16,490 nt of DNA from an uncultured Eubacteriales bacterium (GTDB taxonomy: Bacteria > Bacillota > Clostridia > Oscillospirales > Oscillospiraceae): positions 1 to 16,490 of the forward strand of contig USAT01000035.1 in NCBI GenBank assembly GCA_900552725.1. The letters are read 5' to 3'. This document shows positions 1 through 6,565 of the stretch, one piece after another. Position numbers and translations under genes: made by a program. How positions within the stretch are numbered: the first letter of the stretch is position 1; every line of letters starts with the position of its first letter. Under the pieces are notes generated by a model, which had not been told where the DNA came from, did not search any database, and worked only from the letters and a program-made list of their open reading frames with translations.

Positions 1-591
1 GGACAGCGTTTGTACCTTTCCAGATTGGCAGAATGAGCATTTTCTCAGCACGGCGGCGGTGGCCGCCGTATCGCTGAGACTGTCCGCCGCGGTGGCGGCC
101 ATGGCGGCGGAATCGATCTTTTTGCCAACGGCCTTGTTGTAGGTATACATATACAGCTTCACGACGATGGAGGCCAGCAGAATACCGCAGGCCAGCCAGG
201 AGAAGGTCACTGCCGCCGGGTGGAGAATCTTGTCCACCGAGGATTTGGCCAGCTCCGCGCCCATCAGCAGGATCAGGCCCGCCACCACCAGGCCGGAGAT
301 GTACTCCATCCGCCCGTGGCCGAAGGGATGGCCCGCGTCGGGCTTTTTCCCCGCCAGGCGGAAGCCCAGCAGCGTCACCACCGAGGAGCCCGCATCCGAC
401 AGGTTGTTGAAGGCGTCCGCCGTGATGGCGATGGAGCCGCTGAGACTGCCTGCCGCCAGCTTTCCGGCGAACAGCAGCAGGTTCAGGGCAATGCCAACGA
501 AGCCGCACAGCGCGCCCCAAGCACGGCGCACCGCACTGTCCGCCACCTGTTCGCGGCGGGGGATGAACCATTTTGCCAATAGAGAGATCAT
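1..591 (-). CDS. CDF-family cation efflux transporter, partial (3' part beyond window, last 45 bases aberrant)
   Basis: This is a membrane exporter of divalent metal ions of the cation diffusion facilitator family. 197 codons are visible with no stop before the left edge. TM-rich sequence from about residue 25 carries the family signature SGSIAITADAFNNLSD (D59, N63, D66), then HPFGHGRMEY (88-97), and the second metal site DSLSD (D170, D174) in what should be TM5. Zinc exporters usually have HxxxD there, so DxxxD leans towards Mn/Fe, but only weakly. The start at 591 follows the nhaC stop by 3 nt, and its ribosome site AAGGAG is formed by the last codons of nhaC, so the two are translationally linked. 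From residue 183 (bases 1-45) the protein stops resembling a CDF: TM5 should continue hydrophobic, but reads Cys-rich and polar (RKCSFCQSGK), and GC falls to about 44%. The transporter is sure; its integrity is not. Confidence 0.88.
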   Translation of the reverse strand, partial: MISLLAKWFIPRREQVADSAVRRAWGALCGFVGIALNLLLFAGKLAAGSLSGSIAITADAFNNLSDAGSSVVTLLGFRLAGKKPDAGHPFGHGRMEYISGLVVAGLILLMGAELAKSSVDKILHPAAVTFSWLACGILLASIVVKLYMYTYNKAVGKKIDSAAMAATAADSLSDTAATAAVLRKCSFCQSGKVQTLS

Positions 592-594
592 AAA

Positions 595-1917
595 CTACTC
601 CTTCATTGCCTGCCTTTCGGCAGGGTAGACCCACTGCTTGGTCAGGCCGTACACCAGCGGGATCATGTACAGCAGCACCGCGTAGGGGATGGCCCGCTCA
701 TTTACCTCCAGCATCACCAGCGGGATGCTGCACGCGATGTTCCAGGGGATCAGGGCCGACAGCACGATGCCGCTGTTCTCCATGTCCACCGCCTGCTCAT
801 TGTGGTCGGTATAGCAGCGGCGCAGCAGTTGGTTGCCCATGACGATGGCCACCGACTGGTTGCAGAAGATCATGCCCGCGCCCAGGCTTACAGCTACCGA
901 GGCAGCGAAGCTGCCCCAACGGTTCGCCAGCTTTTCTACCAGCCCCGCCGCGCCCTTCAGCACGCCGGTGCCTTCCAGCAATCCCGCCAGCAGTCCGGTG
1001 GTGAACACCAGCGCCGCGGGCTTGGCCATGGATACGATGCCGCCGCCGGAGAGAATGTCCTTTAGCTGTCCCGCGGTGGGATAGTAGCCCAGCAGGGCAG
1101 TTTTCAGCATGTCCCACACCGTCATGCCCTGCACCAGGACACTGACCGTGCCCGCCGCTGCCACGCTCAGCGCGATGCTGATGAGCACCGGCACCTTGAC
1201 AAGGGGCAGCGCCAGCATGATGACTGCCGGCAGCAGCGCCCACAGGGAGATGACGGCGCTGTCCCGCAGAGCCTGCAGCAGGCTCTCGTCCACCGCAGTG
1301 ATGGGATGGCGCACCGACAGCACGCCGTATACGATGACGGTCAGTGCCACCGGCAGCACGCCGGTGCGGAACATGTTCCGCAGATTATCGTACAGCGTCG
1401 TCCCCGTTTCCGCCGCCACCAGCGCGGCGGAGGAGGACGCGGGGGAGCACCGGTCGCCGAAATAGGCCCCGGACAGGACGGCGCCCGCCGTCACCGCCTC
1501 GCTGACACCGCCGGAGCGGGCCAGGGCCATCAGCACGATGCCCGCCGTACCCACCACGCCGAAGGAGGTGCCCAGTGCGTAGGAGATCAGTGCCGTCAGC
1601 AGAAAGGCCACCAACACGAACAGCTTGGGGGAGATGGCCTGCACGCCGTAGTAGATGAAGAACACAATGGTGCCGCTGGCGCGCCACAGGGCCGTGATGG
1701 CCCCGATGAACACAAAGATCCGCAGCACGATCAGCACCCGGCAGCCCTCGGTCCAGGCCATGGCCCACATGGAGCGCAGCGTGTGTCCCTGTCTGCGGCC
1801 GTGGAGCGTGAACAGCATCAGCCCCAGCGCCAGCGCCCACAGGAAGCTCTGCCCTGTAATGAGACAGGCCACCATAGCGCCCAGGAACAGGGCAAAGCAG
1901 AGAAGCGTGCCGATCAT
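595..1917 (-). CDS. nhaC: NhaC-family Na+/H+ antiporter
   Basis: A 440-aa polytopic membrane protein of the NhaC ion-transporter family, which exchanges sodium (or an organic anion such as malate/lactate in MleN) for protons. Visible family marks are the glycine-rich stretch ALGTSFGVVGTAG (114-126), the very conserved FGDRCSP (153-159), a second repeat around EGTGVLKGAAGL, and NQSVAIVMGNQ in the C-terminal half; hydrophobic segments span the whole length. I start it at the ATG at 1917, not at the in-frame ATG at 1953. The 1917 start overlaps the stop of the upstream gene as ATGA, has GAGGTG just ahead, and begins directly with the first membrane helix. It is the middle gene of an operon with the cysteine-rich protein upstream and the CDF exporter downstream, suggesting joint cation homeostasis. 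The exact substrate cannot be told from sequence. Confidence 0.88.
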   Translation of the reverse strand: MIGTLLCFALFLGAMVACLITGQSFLWALALGLMLFTLHGRRQGHTLRSMWAMAWTEGCRVLIVLRIFVFIGAITALWRASGTIVFFIYYGVQAISPKLFVLVAFLLTALISYALGTSFGVVGTAGIVLMALARSGGVSEAVTAGAVLSGAYFGDRCSPASSSAALVAAETGTTLYDNLRNMFRTGVLPVALTVIVYGVLSVRHPITAVDESLLQALRDSAVISLWALLPAVIMLALPLVKVPVLISIALSVAAAGTVSVLVQGMTVWDMLKTALLGYYPTAGQLKDILSGGGIVSMAKPAALVFTTGLLAGLLEGTGVLKGAAGLVEKLANRWGSFAASVAVSLGAGMIFCNQSVAIVMGNQLLRRCYTDHNEQAVDMENSGIVLSALIPWNIACSIPLVMLEVNERAIPYAVLLYMIPLVYGLTKQWVYPAERQAMKE

Positions 1918-2510
1918 TCCGCACCTCGAATGGTCAGCGTCATCTGGCAGCACAGGCGGTCCAGATCCTCGTCCGTTCCGGCGGGGAGCCGCAGCTTGCC
2001 GCCGCAGCGGCGGCAGACGAGATCCACCGCGTCCCGGTGTACCTGGATGCCATACTCCGTGCTGCCGCAGGAGCAGCGGATGCCGCCCCGGGCGGCGATG
2101 TCCTTCAGTTCGGACAGCACCTCGTACATGATGACGTTATCGGTAAAGGCTTCCTTTTCCTCGCACTTTTCCTTCTCCGCCCGGATGGCCAGCTCCTCCA
2201 TGGCGCGCTGCACCTGGGCGGTGTCCCCGGCGTAGCAGCACAGCTGCTTCGTCTCCGGACAGGCCAGGCCTACGCCGCGGCCCGTCAGGATGGCGTTTAC
2301 GTCCACCTCCGCCTGATGGGTGCCGCCGCACAGGCCGCAGGGCACCCACAGCCGGAACTTGACGCCGTCGGTCTGAATCTCCAGCTCACTCTCGCCGCAT
2401 TCACAGCCGATGCGCACGGCGGCGGCCTGCAGGGCAAAGGCGCTGCGGCTGCCCAGCACCGCTTTGCCGCATTTGGGGCAGATATAGCCAAAGCTGCGTA
2501 CTTCTTCCAT
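1914..2510 (-). CDS. Cysteine-rich hypothetical protein, probable multi-zinc-ribbon
   Basis: I do not recognise a named family. The 198-aa product has no signal peptide or membrane segment and carries regularly spaced cysteine pairs: C11/C14, C36/C38, C58/C61, C84, C91/C92, C116, C146/C148, C166/C169 and C187/C188. Several have the CxxCG or CxCG form of zinc-ribbon knuckles, so metal binding is a fair inference. A charged helical stretch (about 98-120, AMEELAIRAEKEKCEEKE) separates the two Cys-rich halves. I choose the start at 2510 over the in-frame ATG at 2543. A consensus -10 (2546-2551) puts transcription start near 2539, so 2543 would lie outside the mRNA, and AACGAGGT sits ahead of 2510. 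It is first in the operon with nhaC and the CDF gene, and divergent from spo0A. A regulatory or scaffold role is possible but unproven. Confidence 0.75.
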   Translation of the reverse strand: MEEVRSFGYICPKCGKAVLGSRSAFALQAAAVRIGCECGESELEIQTDGVKFRLWVPCGLCGGTHQAEVDVNAILTGRGVGLACPETKQLCCYAGDTAQVQRAMEELAIRAEKEKCEEKEAFTDNVIMYEVLSELKDIAARGGIRCSCGSTEYGIQVHRDAVDLVCRRCGGKLRLPAGTDEDLDRLCCQMTLTIRGAE

Positions 2511-2545
2511 GGTACATACCTCGTTGTGTAATGTGTTTGACATGC

Positions 2546-2574
2546 ATTATACGCTATTTTTCCGGCCTTTTCCA
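2546..2574 (-). promoter_or_regulatory. Sigma-A type promoter of the minus-strand operon
   Basis: A perfect -10 TATAAT (2551-2546, minus) lies 17 nt from a weaker -35 TGGAAA (2574-2569). It predicts transcription starting near 2539, which decides in favour of the 2510 start codon for the cysteine-rich gene. Confidence 0.65.
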
Positions 2575-2583
2575 GTCCCAAAG

Positions 2584-2595
2584 GGGAAATTTCCC
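2584..2595. promoter_or_regulatory. Palindrome centred between two divergent promoters, candidate operator
   Basis: The perfect 12-bp palindrome GGGAAATTTCCC sits exactly 9 bp from the minus-strand -35 (2569-2574) and 9 bp from the plus-strand -35 (2605-2610). The position suits a regulator acting on both promoters. No known binding consensus was matched, so the function is inference. Confidence 0.4.
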
Positions 2596-2604
2596 GCAGT
2601 GCTA

Positions 2605-2634
2605 TTGACAGTGGGGACGGGGAAGGACTATCCT
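2605..2634 (+). promoter_or_regulatory. Sigma-A type promoter upstream of spo0A
   Basis: TTGACA (2605-2610, perfect -35) and TATCCT (2629-2634, 4 of 6) are separated by 18 bp. Start of transcription would be near 2641, giving a long leader of about 190 nt that contains the two Spo0A-box matches. Confidence 0.5.
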
Positions 2635-2676
2635 GAGAAAAAGTATACAGCAGAAAATTCCAGATATTCCCTGAAG

Positions 2677-2683
2677 TGTCGAA
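2677..2683 (+). promoter_or_regulatory. 0A box (Spo0A binding site)
   Basis: TGTCGAA is a perfect match to the core 0A box recognised by phosphorylated Spo0A. It lies 146 bp upstream of the spo0A start and 25 bp from a second, oppositely oriented match, suggesting autoregulation as known in Bacillus and Clostridium. Confidence 0.6.
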
Positions 2684-2708
2684 TGAAAAATCAAACAATT
2701 TGTTTGGA

Positions 2709-2715
2709 CTCGACA
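2709..2715 (-). promoter_or_regulatory. Second 0A-box match, inverted
   Basis: On the minus strand this reads TTTTTGTCGAG, matching the 0A core TGTCGAA at 6 of 7 positions. Together with the box at 2677-2683 it forms an inverted pair in front of spo0A, as expected for an autoregulated gene. Confidence 0.5.
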
Positions 2716-2829
2716 AAAATTCCTTGAAAACGATGATGGATTCTGGTAATTTGTAATGCAGCAGGGCGACAGAGTGTGGAATGTCACGAAAACCGCCTTG
2801 CAAGTTTATGAGAGAGGAACGAGAGAGCA

Positions 2830-3585
2830 ATGGAAAACAACCCCAAGATCCTGCTGGCCGACAGCAGCGAAGAATTTCGATTGCTGCTGCGCCGCACACT
2901 GGAAGAGACAGGCGAATTCCAGGTCGTGGGCGAGACCGGTGACGGCGAAGAGGCATGGGCGTTGATCCAGCAGACGAGGCCCGACGTGGTGGTCATGGAT
3001 GTGATCCTGCCGGGTCTGGATGGTATCAGTCTGCTGCAAAGGATGCCTAAGACGGTGAAAACCATCGTTCTGTCCGCATTTTGCAGCCAGAACATGGTAC
3101 AGGAGGTCATGCAGCTGGGCGCGTGGTACTTTATCCCCAAGCCTGCCCATGTGGAATCCCTGCTGGAACGGATCCGTGAAGCCGTCGTGCCGGAGGAGAC
3201 CACCGTAGTACGACCCTCCCTGGAGGCGGAGGTCACGGCCATTATCCATGAGGTAGGCATCCCCGCCCACATCAAAGGCTATCAGTATGTCAGAGAGGCC
3301 ATTATTCTGACGGTGCAGGACATGGAGATGATCAACGCGGTCACCAAGATGCTGTATCCGGAGGTGGCACGACGGTTCCACACCACTCCGTCCCGCGTGG
3401 AGCGTGCCATCCGTCACGCCATTGAGGTGGCGTGGGATCGGGGCGACCTGGAGACGCTGCAGAGCTATTTCGGCTATACCGTCAACAGCGCCAAGGGAAA
3501 GCCCACCAATTCGGAATTTATCGCCATGATCTCTGACCGTATTCGTCTGCGGAAAAAGAGCGATGAGCCGATGCACGGCGCGTGA
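2830..3585 (+). CDS. spo0A: Sporulation master response regulator Spo0A
   Basis: Spo0A is the phosphorelay-driven transcription factor that commits the cell to sporulation. The 251-aa product has an N-terminal receiver domain (about 5-120) with phospho-acceptor D57 in VVVMDVILPGLDG, S82 in LSAF and K104 in YFIPKP. The C-terminal DNA-binding domain (about 130-245) contains HTTPSRVERAIRHAIEVAW (184-202), nearly identical to the Bacillus recognition helix. Length is slightly below the Bacillus protein (267). One oddity: the usual acidic pair near the N terminus (D10-D11 in B. subtilis) reads D11-S12 here. spoIVB, often directly upstream in clostridia, is absent; instead a control region with 0A boxes precedes the gene. 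GAGAGG (2812-2817) is the best ribosome site, at long spacing. The gene ends in a bidirectional terminator shared with tmcAL. Confidence 0.96.
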   Translation: MENNPKILLADSSEEFRLLLRRTLEETGEFQVVGETGDGEEAWALIQQTRPDVVVMDVILPGLDGISLLQRMPKTVKTIVLSAFCSQNMVQEVMQLGAWYFIPKPAHVESLLERIREAVVPEETTVVRPSLEAEVTAIIHEVGIPAHIKGYQYVREAIILTVQDMEMINAVTKMLYPEVARRFHTTPSRVERAIRHAIEVAWDRGDLETLQSYFGYTVNSAKGKPTNSEFIAMISDRIRLRKKSDEPMHGA

Positions 3586-3600
3586 TCTGAAAAAATAGTC

Positions 3601-3627
3601 AAAACCTCCGGCTATGCCGGAGGTTTT
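3601..3627. terminator. Bidirectional intrinsic terminator between spo0A and tmcAL
   Basis: A perfect 12-bp stem, AAAACCTCCGGC with loop TAT, ends in TTTT on the plus strand and has a T-rich tract after it on the minus strand as well. It serves the convergent ends of spo0A (3585) and tmcAL (3632). Confidence 0.88.
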
Positions 3628-3631
3628 GGTT

Positions 3632-4813
3632 TTATCGCATAATGGGGGTCAGCCGCCAGTCGCTGCCGGGGTGGGACTGGGTCAGATCGTCGTAGGTCAG
3701 GGTGTAGAGGTCGGTATACGCCGCCTCGCGGCGGAACAGCTCCGCCGCGGCGCTGCCCAGGGCCGCCACGTCCGCCGCCTTGGTCAGCACCGGCTGTTCC
3801 GCCCTCCGCATCTGCCGCAGCAGAGCGCGGCCCGTCTCGTTGGCCGCCAGCACCCGGGCGTAGGGCACGGTCTCCGGCGCTTTGGGGAGCTCCAGCCATG
3901 CCGCAAGCACCAGCCGCCGCAGCCGGGCCGCCGGATAGCGCTTGGTCTTCACCGCCGCCAGCAGCTCCTCCACCGTGGCGCAGCGGCGCACCGCGTCGTA
4001 TACCCGGTGGTACAGACCCTCGCCGCCGCCGTCATAGGCGGCGAATTCCTCCTCCCTCATCTGCCGCAGACGGGCCAGAATGGCCCGTTCCACATTCCGG
4101 ACGTCCGTCACACGCCCCGCCGCCAGCTCACGGCGCAGCACCGCCGCCGCGGCCTCCGGCAGATAGGGGAGGGCCCGGTCAAAGATGTCCTGCTGCACCA
4201 ACTGCCGGATGTGGGAGGCGGAGGCATAGCCCGCCTCCGCGTTGCCGTCGTGGGCGGCGCCGACGCGGGGGATGACGATAGGGGAGAGGGGGGCGTTTTG
4301 CTGGCGGCAGGCCTTCAGGTATTCCACCGCCAGGGTGTCGTTGGGCTGGCGCAGCACCGCCGCACTGCCGCCCAGACGGGCCTCCGCGGCCTTCTGGCGG
4401 GCAGCGGCATAGGTAACGCCCTCCGCCAGCGCCGCGCGGATATCCGCCTGGAGATCGGGGGAGAGGAGTGTGTCCGCCGTCGCTTGCAGCGCTGCGGCGT
4501 CGCCGCACTCGCTGCCGAAGCCGATGTGGGTGCAGTCCGCCATAGCCAGCAGCGTCACGCCGCCACGGGCGAAGGTCTCCGCCGTGGCCATGGCCCACGG
4601 GGTGGGCAGCTCCAGCACCAGATCCGCGCCGCAGGCCACGGCCATCTCTGCGCGGGAGAGCTTGTTCACCAGCGCGGGCTCGCCCCGCTGGACGAAGTTG
4701 CCGCTCATGGCGCAGACCACGGCGTCCGCGCCCTGCTGCCGCAGCCGCGCCATCAGATAGGCATGGCCGCTGTGAAGCGGATTGAATTCACAGATGATCC
4801 CCGCAACGGTCAT
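3632..4813 (-). CDS. tmcAL: tRNA(Met) cytidine acetate ligase
   Basis: TmcAL (YlbM family) uses ATP and acetate to make N4-acetylcytidine at the wobble base of elongator tRNA-Met in the cytoplasm. The 393-aa product shows the nucleotidyltransferase fold from its first residues: MTVAGIICEFNPLHSGHAYL with the HxGH motif at 14-17, then AMSGNFVQRGEPALVNK (35-51), LELPTPWA (67-74) and GFGSE (98-102). The length is normal for the family. I start at 4813, not at the in-frame ATG at 4843. AAAGGAG lies 8 nt ahead of 4813, the protein then begins at the conserved MxVxGIIxEFNP, and 4843 falls inside the -10 element. It is transcribed divergently from mtnN and ends against spo0A. Confidence 0.92.
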   Translation of the reverse strand: MTVAGIICEFNPLHSGHAYLMARLRQQGADAVVCAMSGNFVQRGEPALVNKLSRAEMAVACGADLVLELPTPWAMATAETFARGGVTLLAMADCTHIGFGSECGDAAALQATADTLLSPDLQADIRAALAEGVTYAAARQKAAEARLGGSAAVLRQPNDTLAVEYLKACRQQNAPLSPIVIPRVGAAHDGNAEAGYASASHIRQLVQQDIFDRALPYLPEAAAAVLRRELAAGRVTDVRNVERAILARLRQMREEEFAAYDGGGEGLYHRVYDAVRRCATVEELLAAVKTKRYPAARLRRLVLAAWLELPKAPETVPYARVLAANETGRALLRQMRRAEQPVLTKAADVAALGSAAAELFRREAAYTDLYTLTYDDLTQSHPGSDWRLTPIMR

Positions 4814-4841
4814 AGATGGGGCTCCTTTCTCGTTTTCTCCC

Positions 4842-4870
4842 ATTTTACCCTACCCGTGCCGTAAATGCAA
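4842..4870 (-). promoter_or_regulatory. Promoter of tmcAL
   Basis: On the minus strand TTGCAT (4870-4865) and TAAAAT (4847-4842) are 17 bp apart. Transcription would begin near 4835, supporting the 4813 start codon. Only one base separates its -35 from the -35 of the mtnN promoter. Confidence 0.6.
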
Positions 4871-4871
4871 C

Positions 4872-4901
4872 TTGACATTTGCCCCGTGCCATATTTACAA
4901 T
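4872..4901 (+). promoter_or_regulatory. Promoter of mtnN-luxS
   Basis: Perfect -35 TTGACA (4872-4877), 18-bp spacer and TACAAT (4896-4901). The transcript would begin near 4908, about 26 nt before the mtnN start. Confidence 0.78.
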
Positions 4902-4933
4902 AGGAGCAACACAATGAAACGAGGTCTGTACCT

Positions 4934-5599
4934 ATGCATATCGCCCTTTTTTACGCCATGCCGTCGGAGATCGACAGCCTCATCCACGGGGCCGCCCCCA
5001 TGGAGACGGTGCACGGTGTGTCCTTTTACCGCATCCGGCCCAATGTCATCGCCTGCTGCGGCGGCGTGGGCAAGGTGAACGCCGCCATGGCCGCCGCGCT
5101 GCTGATCGAGCGCTACCATCCCGAACTGATTCTCAACGCCGGTGTGGCAGGCTGCTTCGAGGAGGTGCCCATCGGCACGCTGGTGCTGGCGGAGAAATTC
5201 GTCCAGCACGATGTGGACACCACCGGCGTGGGCGACCCCATCGGGCTGGTGTCCACCGTCAACCGTGTGGACTTCCCCACCGCCGATTTTGAAAAGGCCA
5301 AGGCCGCCATGGACAAGACCGGCTATCCCTACCGCACCGGCACCGTGGCCACCGGCGACTGGTTCGGCATCCCCGGCGACCGGGCCGACTGGGTGCGGGA
5401 CACCTTCCACCCCCTGCTGTGCGAGATGGAGGGCGGCGCTGTGGCCCAGGTGTGCTGTCGCTGCGGCGTGCCCTTTATGGCGCTGAAATCCGTGTCCGAC
5501 TGCCTGACCAGCAAGCACGACTACAACTTTAATTTCCCCACCGCCATGCGGGACCTGAACGCCGCCGTCATGGCCTTTGTGGACCATCTGGAGGACTGA
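4934..5599 (+). CDS. mtnN: 5'-methylthioadenosine/S-adenosylhomocysteine nucleosidase
   Basis: This cytoplasmic hydrolase removes adenine from S-adenosylhomocysteine and methylthioadenosine, relieving inhibition of methyltransferases. In the 221-aa product E12 (AMPSE) matches the catalytic Glu of MTAN enzymes. GGVGKVNAA (43-51) and NAGVAGCF (68-75) form the phosphorylase-like core. CEMEGGAVAQVC (163-174, with E166) and KSVSD (185-189, with D189 as the proton donor) complete the active site. EMEGG replaces the commoner EMEG/A-A, a mild variation. GAGGT precedes the ATG. The gene is first in a two-gene operon; luxS begins 3 nt after its stop and takes the next step of the pathway. Other family members (futalosine hydrolase, purine phosphorylases) fit less well because of the luxS linkage. 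Confidence 0.93.
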   Translation: MHIALFYAMPSEIDSLIHGAAPMETVHGVSFYRIRPNVIACCGGVGKVNAAMAAALLIERYHPELILNAGVAGCFEEVPIGTLVLAEKFVQHDVDTTGVGDPIGLVSTVNRVDFPTADFEKAKAAMDKTGYPYRTGTVATGDWFGIPGDRADWVRDTFHPLLCEMEGGAVAQVCCRCGVPFMALKSVSDCLTSKHDYNFNFPTAMRDLNAAVMAFVDHLED

Positions 5600-5602
5600 A
5601 CC

Positions 5603-6067
5603 ATGGAACGTATCGCAAGCTTTACCGTGAACCACGACGTGCTGGTGCCGGGACTGTATCTCAGCCGCCGGGACGGCAGCGTCACCACCTTTGATCTGCG
5701 CTTCAAGAAGCCCAACACCGGCGACCTGCTGACCAACGCCCAGATGCACTCGGTGGAGCACATCATCGCCACCGCCCTGCGCAACAGTGAGCAGAAGGAC
5801 GCCGTCATCTACTTCGGCCCCATGGGCTGCCAGACGGGCTTTTACTTCCTATTCGACAGCGCGCAGCTCACCGACGCGCAGGCCATCGACCTGCTGCGGC
5901 AGGTATTCGCTCAGGGCGCGGCGTGGGAAGGCCCCGTGCCCGGCAAGTCCTCCCGGGAGTGCGGGAATTATGTCAACCTGGACGTGGCTCTGGCCCGTGA
6001 GTGCTGCGCGTTTTATGCCGGTGTGATCGACGGCTGGACGGCGGAAAAGCTGGTCTATCCGGAGTAA
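5603..6067 (+). CDS. luxS: S-ribosylhomocysteine lyase LuxS
   Basis: LuxS splits S-ribosylhomocysteine into homocysteine and DPD, the precursor of the AI-2 signal. The 154-aa product has the full metal site: H49 and H53 in MHSVEHII and C120 in SSRECGNY. The catalytic residues E52 and C76 (GPMGCQTGFY) are also present. Length is typical. The ribosome site GGAGG lies in the last codons of mtnN, so translation is coupled. The pair mtnN-luxS is a complete two-step route from S-adenosylhomocysteine to homocysteine plus AI-2. Whether AI-2 is used as a signal or is only a by-product cannot be told, since no receptor or transporter gene (luxP, lsrB) is in view. Confidence 0.97.
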   Translation: MERIASFTVNHDVLVPGLYLSRRDGSVTTFDLRFKKPNTGDLLTNAQMHSVEHIIATALRNSEQKDAVIYFGPMGCQTGFYFLFDSAQLTDAQAIDLLRQVFAQGAAWEGPVPGKSSRECGNYVNLDVALARECCAFYAGVIDGWTAEKLVYPE

Positions 6068-6079
6068 GGGAAAACGGGG

Positions 6080-6110
6080 CGTTTTTCCGGAAAATTTGCC
6101 GGAAAAAACG
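6080..6110 (+). terminator. Imperfect hairpin after luxS, possible weak terminator
   Basis: CGTTTTTCCGG (6080-6090) pairs with CCGGAAAAAACG (6099-6110) with one bulged A and an 8-nt loop. No U-run follows, so termination would be weak at best. Confidence 0.35.
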
Positions 6111-6121
6111 GGGAATTTCTG

Positions 6122-6150
6122 TTGACAAAGGGATTTTCCGCTGTTATACT
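6122..6150 (+). promoter_or_regulatory. Strong promoter of the rplU-prp-rpmA operon
   Basis: TTGACA (6122-6127), 17-bp spacer and TATACT (6145-6150): near-consensus sigma-A promoter, as expected for ribosomal protein genes. Transcription would start near 6157. Confidence 0.88.
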
Positions 6151-6156
6151 AGTAAG

Positions 6157-6244
6157 GCCGCTTTGAATGGGTCAAAAGTTTTGGCTTAAGCCAGACGCCC
6201 CCGACAGCGAGTCCGTAATAAAGGAAAGGCAGGTGCAACAAGTA
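6157..6244 (+). ncRNA. Structured 5' leader of rplU (likely L21 leader)
   Basis: About 88 nt separate the predicted transcription start from the rplU start codon. The segment contains the palindrome TGGCTTAAGCCA (6182-6193), framed by GGGTC (6170-6174) and a partly complementary GACGCCC (6194-6200), which would give a stem with an internal loop. Position and architecture fit the L21 ribosomal protein leader known from Firmicutes, thought to allow autogenous control. I recognise it by context and structure, not by a covariance-model match. The ribosome site AGGTG (6232-6236) lies outside this stem. Confidence 0.55.
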
Positions 6245-6556
6245 ATGCAGGCTATTATCGTGACCGGTGGTAAGCAGTACGCCGTCTCTGAGGGCGACAC
6301 TCTGTTTATCGAAAAGCTGGACGCCGAGGCTGGCGCTTCCGTGGTGTTTGACCAGGTGCTGGCGATCGTGGACGGCGAGAACACCAAGTTCGGCACTCCC
6401 GTGGTGGAGGGCGCGAAGGTGGACGCCACCATCGTGAAGAACGGCAAGGGCAAGAAGATCCGTATCTTCAAGTACACCCCCAAGAAGGGTTACCGCAAAC
6501 GTCAGGGCCATCGTCAGCCCTACACCAAGGTTGAGATCGGCAAGATCAGCTTCTAA
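6245..6556 (+). CDS. rplU: 50S ribosomal protein L21
   Basis: L21 binds 23S rRNA in the large subunit. The 103-aa product is of standard length and begins with the typical MQAIIVTGGKQYAVSEGD; the C-terminal KGYRKRQGHRQPYTKVEI is the conserved basic RNA-binding end. An upstream in-frame ATG at 6167 is rejected because it would extend L21 by 26 non-homologous residues encoded by the structured leader. The gene opens the conserved Firmicute cluster rplU-prp-rpmA-obgE. Confidence 0.96.
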   Translation: MQAIIVTGGKQYAVSEGDTLFIEKLDAEAGASVVFDQVLAIVDGENTKFGTPVVEGAKVDATIVKNGKGKKIRIFKYTPKKGYRKRQGHRQPYTKVEIGKISF

Positions 6557-6565
6557 GGTGACAGC

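Noticed and set aside
2660..2690. Sigma-H promoter for spo0A with GAAT at 2681-2684
   Set aside because: No convincing AGGA-type -35 at the right distance; the GAAT is part of the 0A box.
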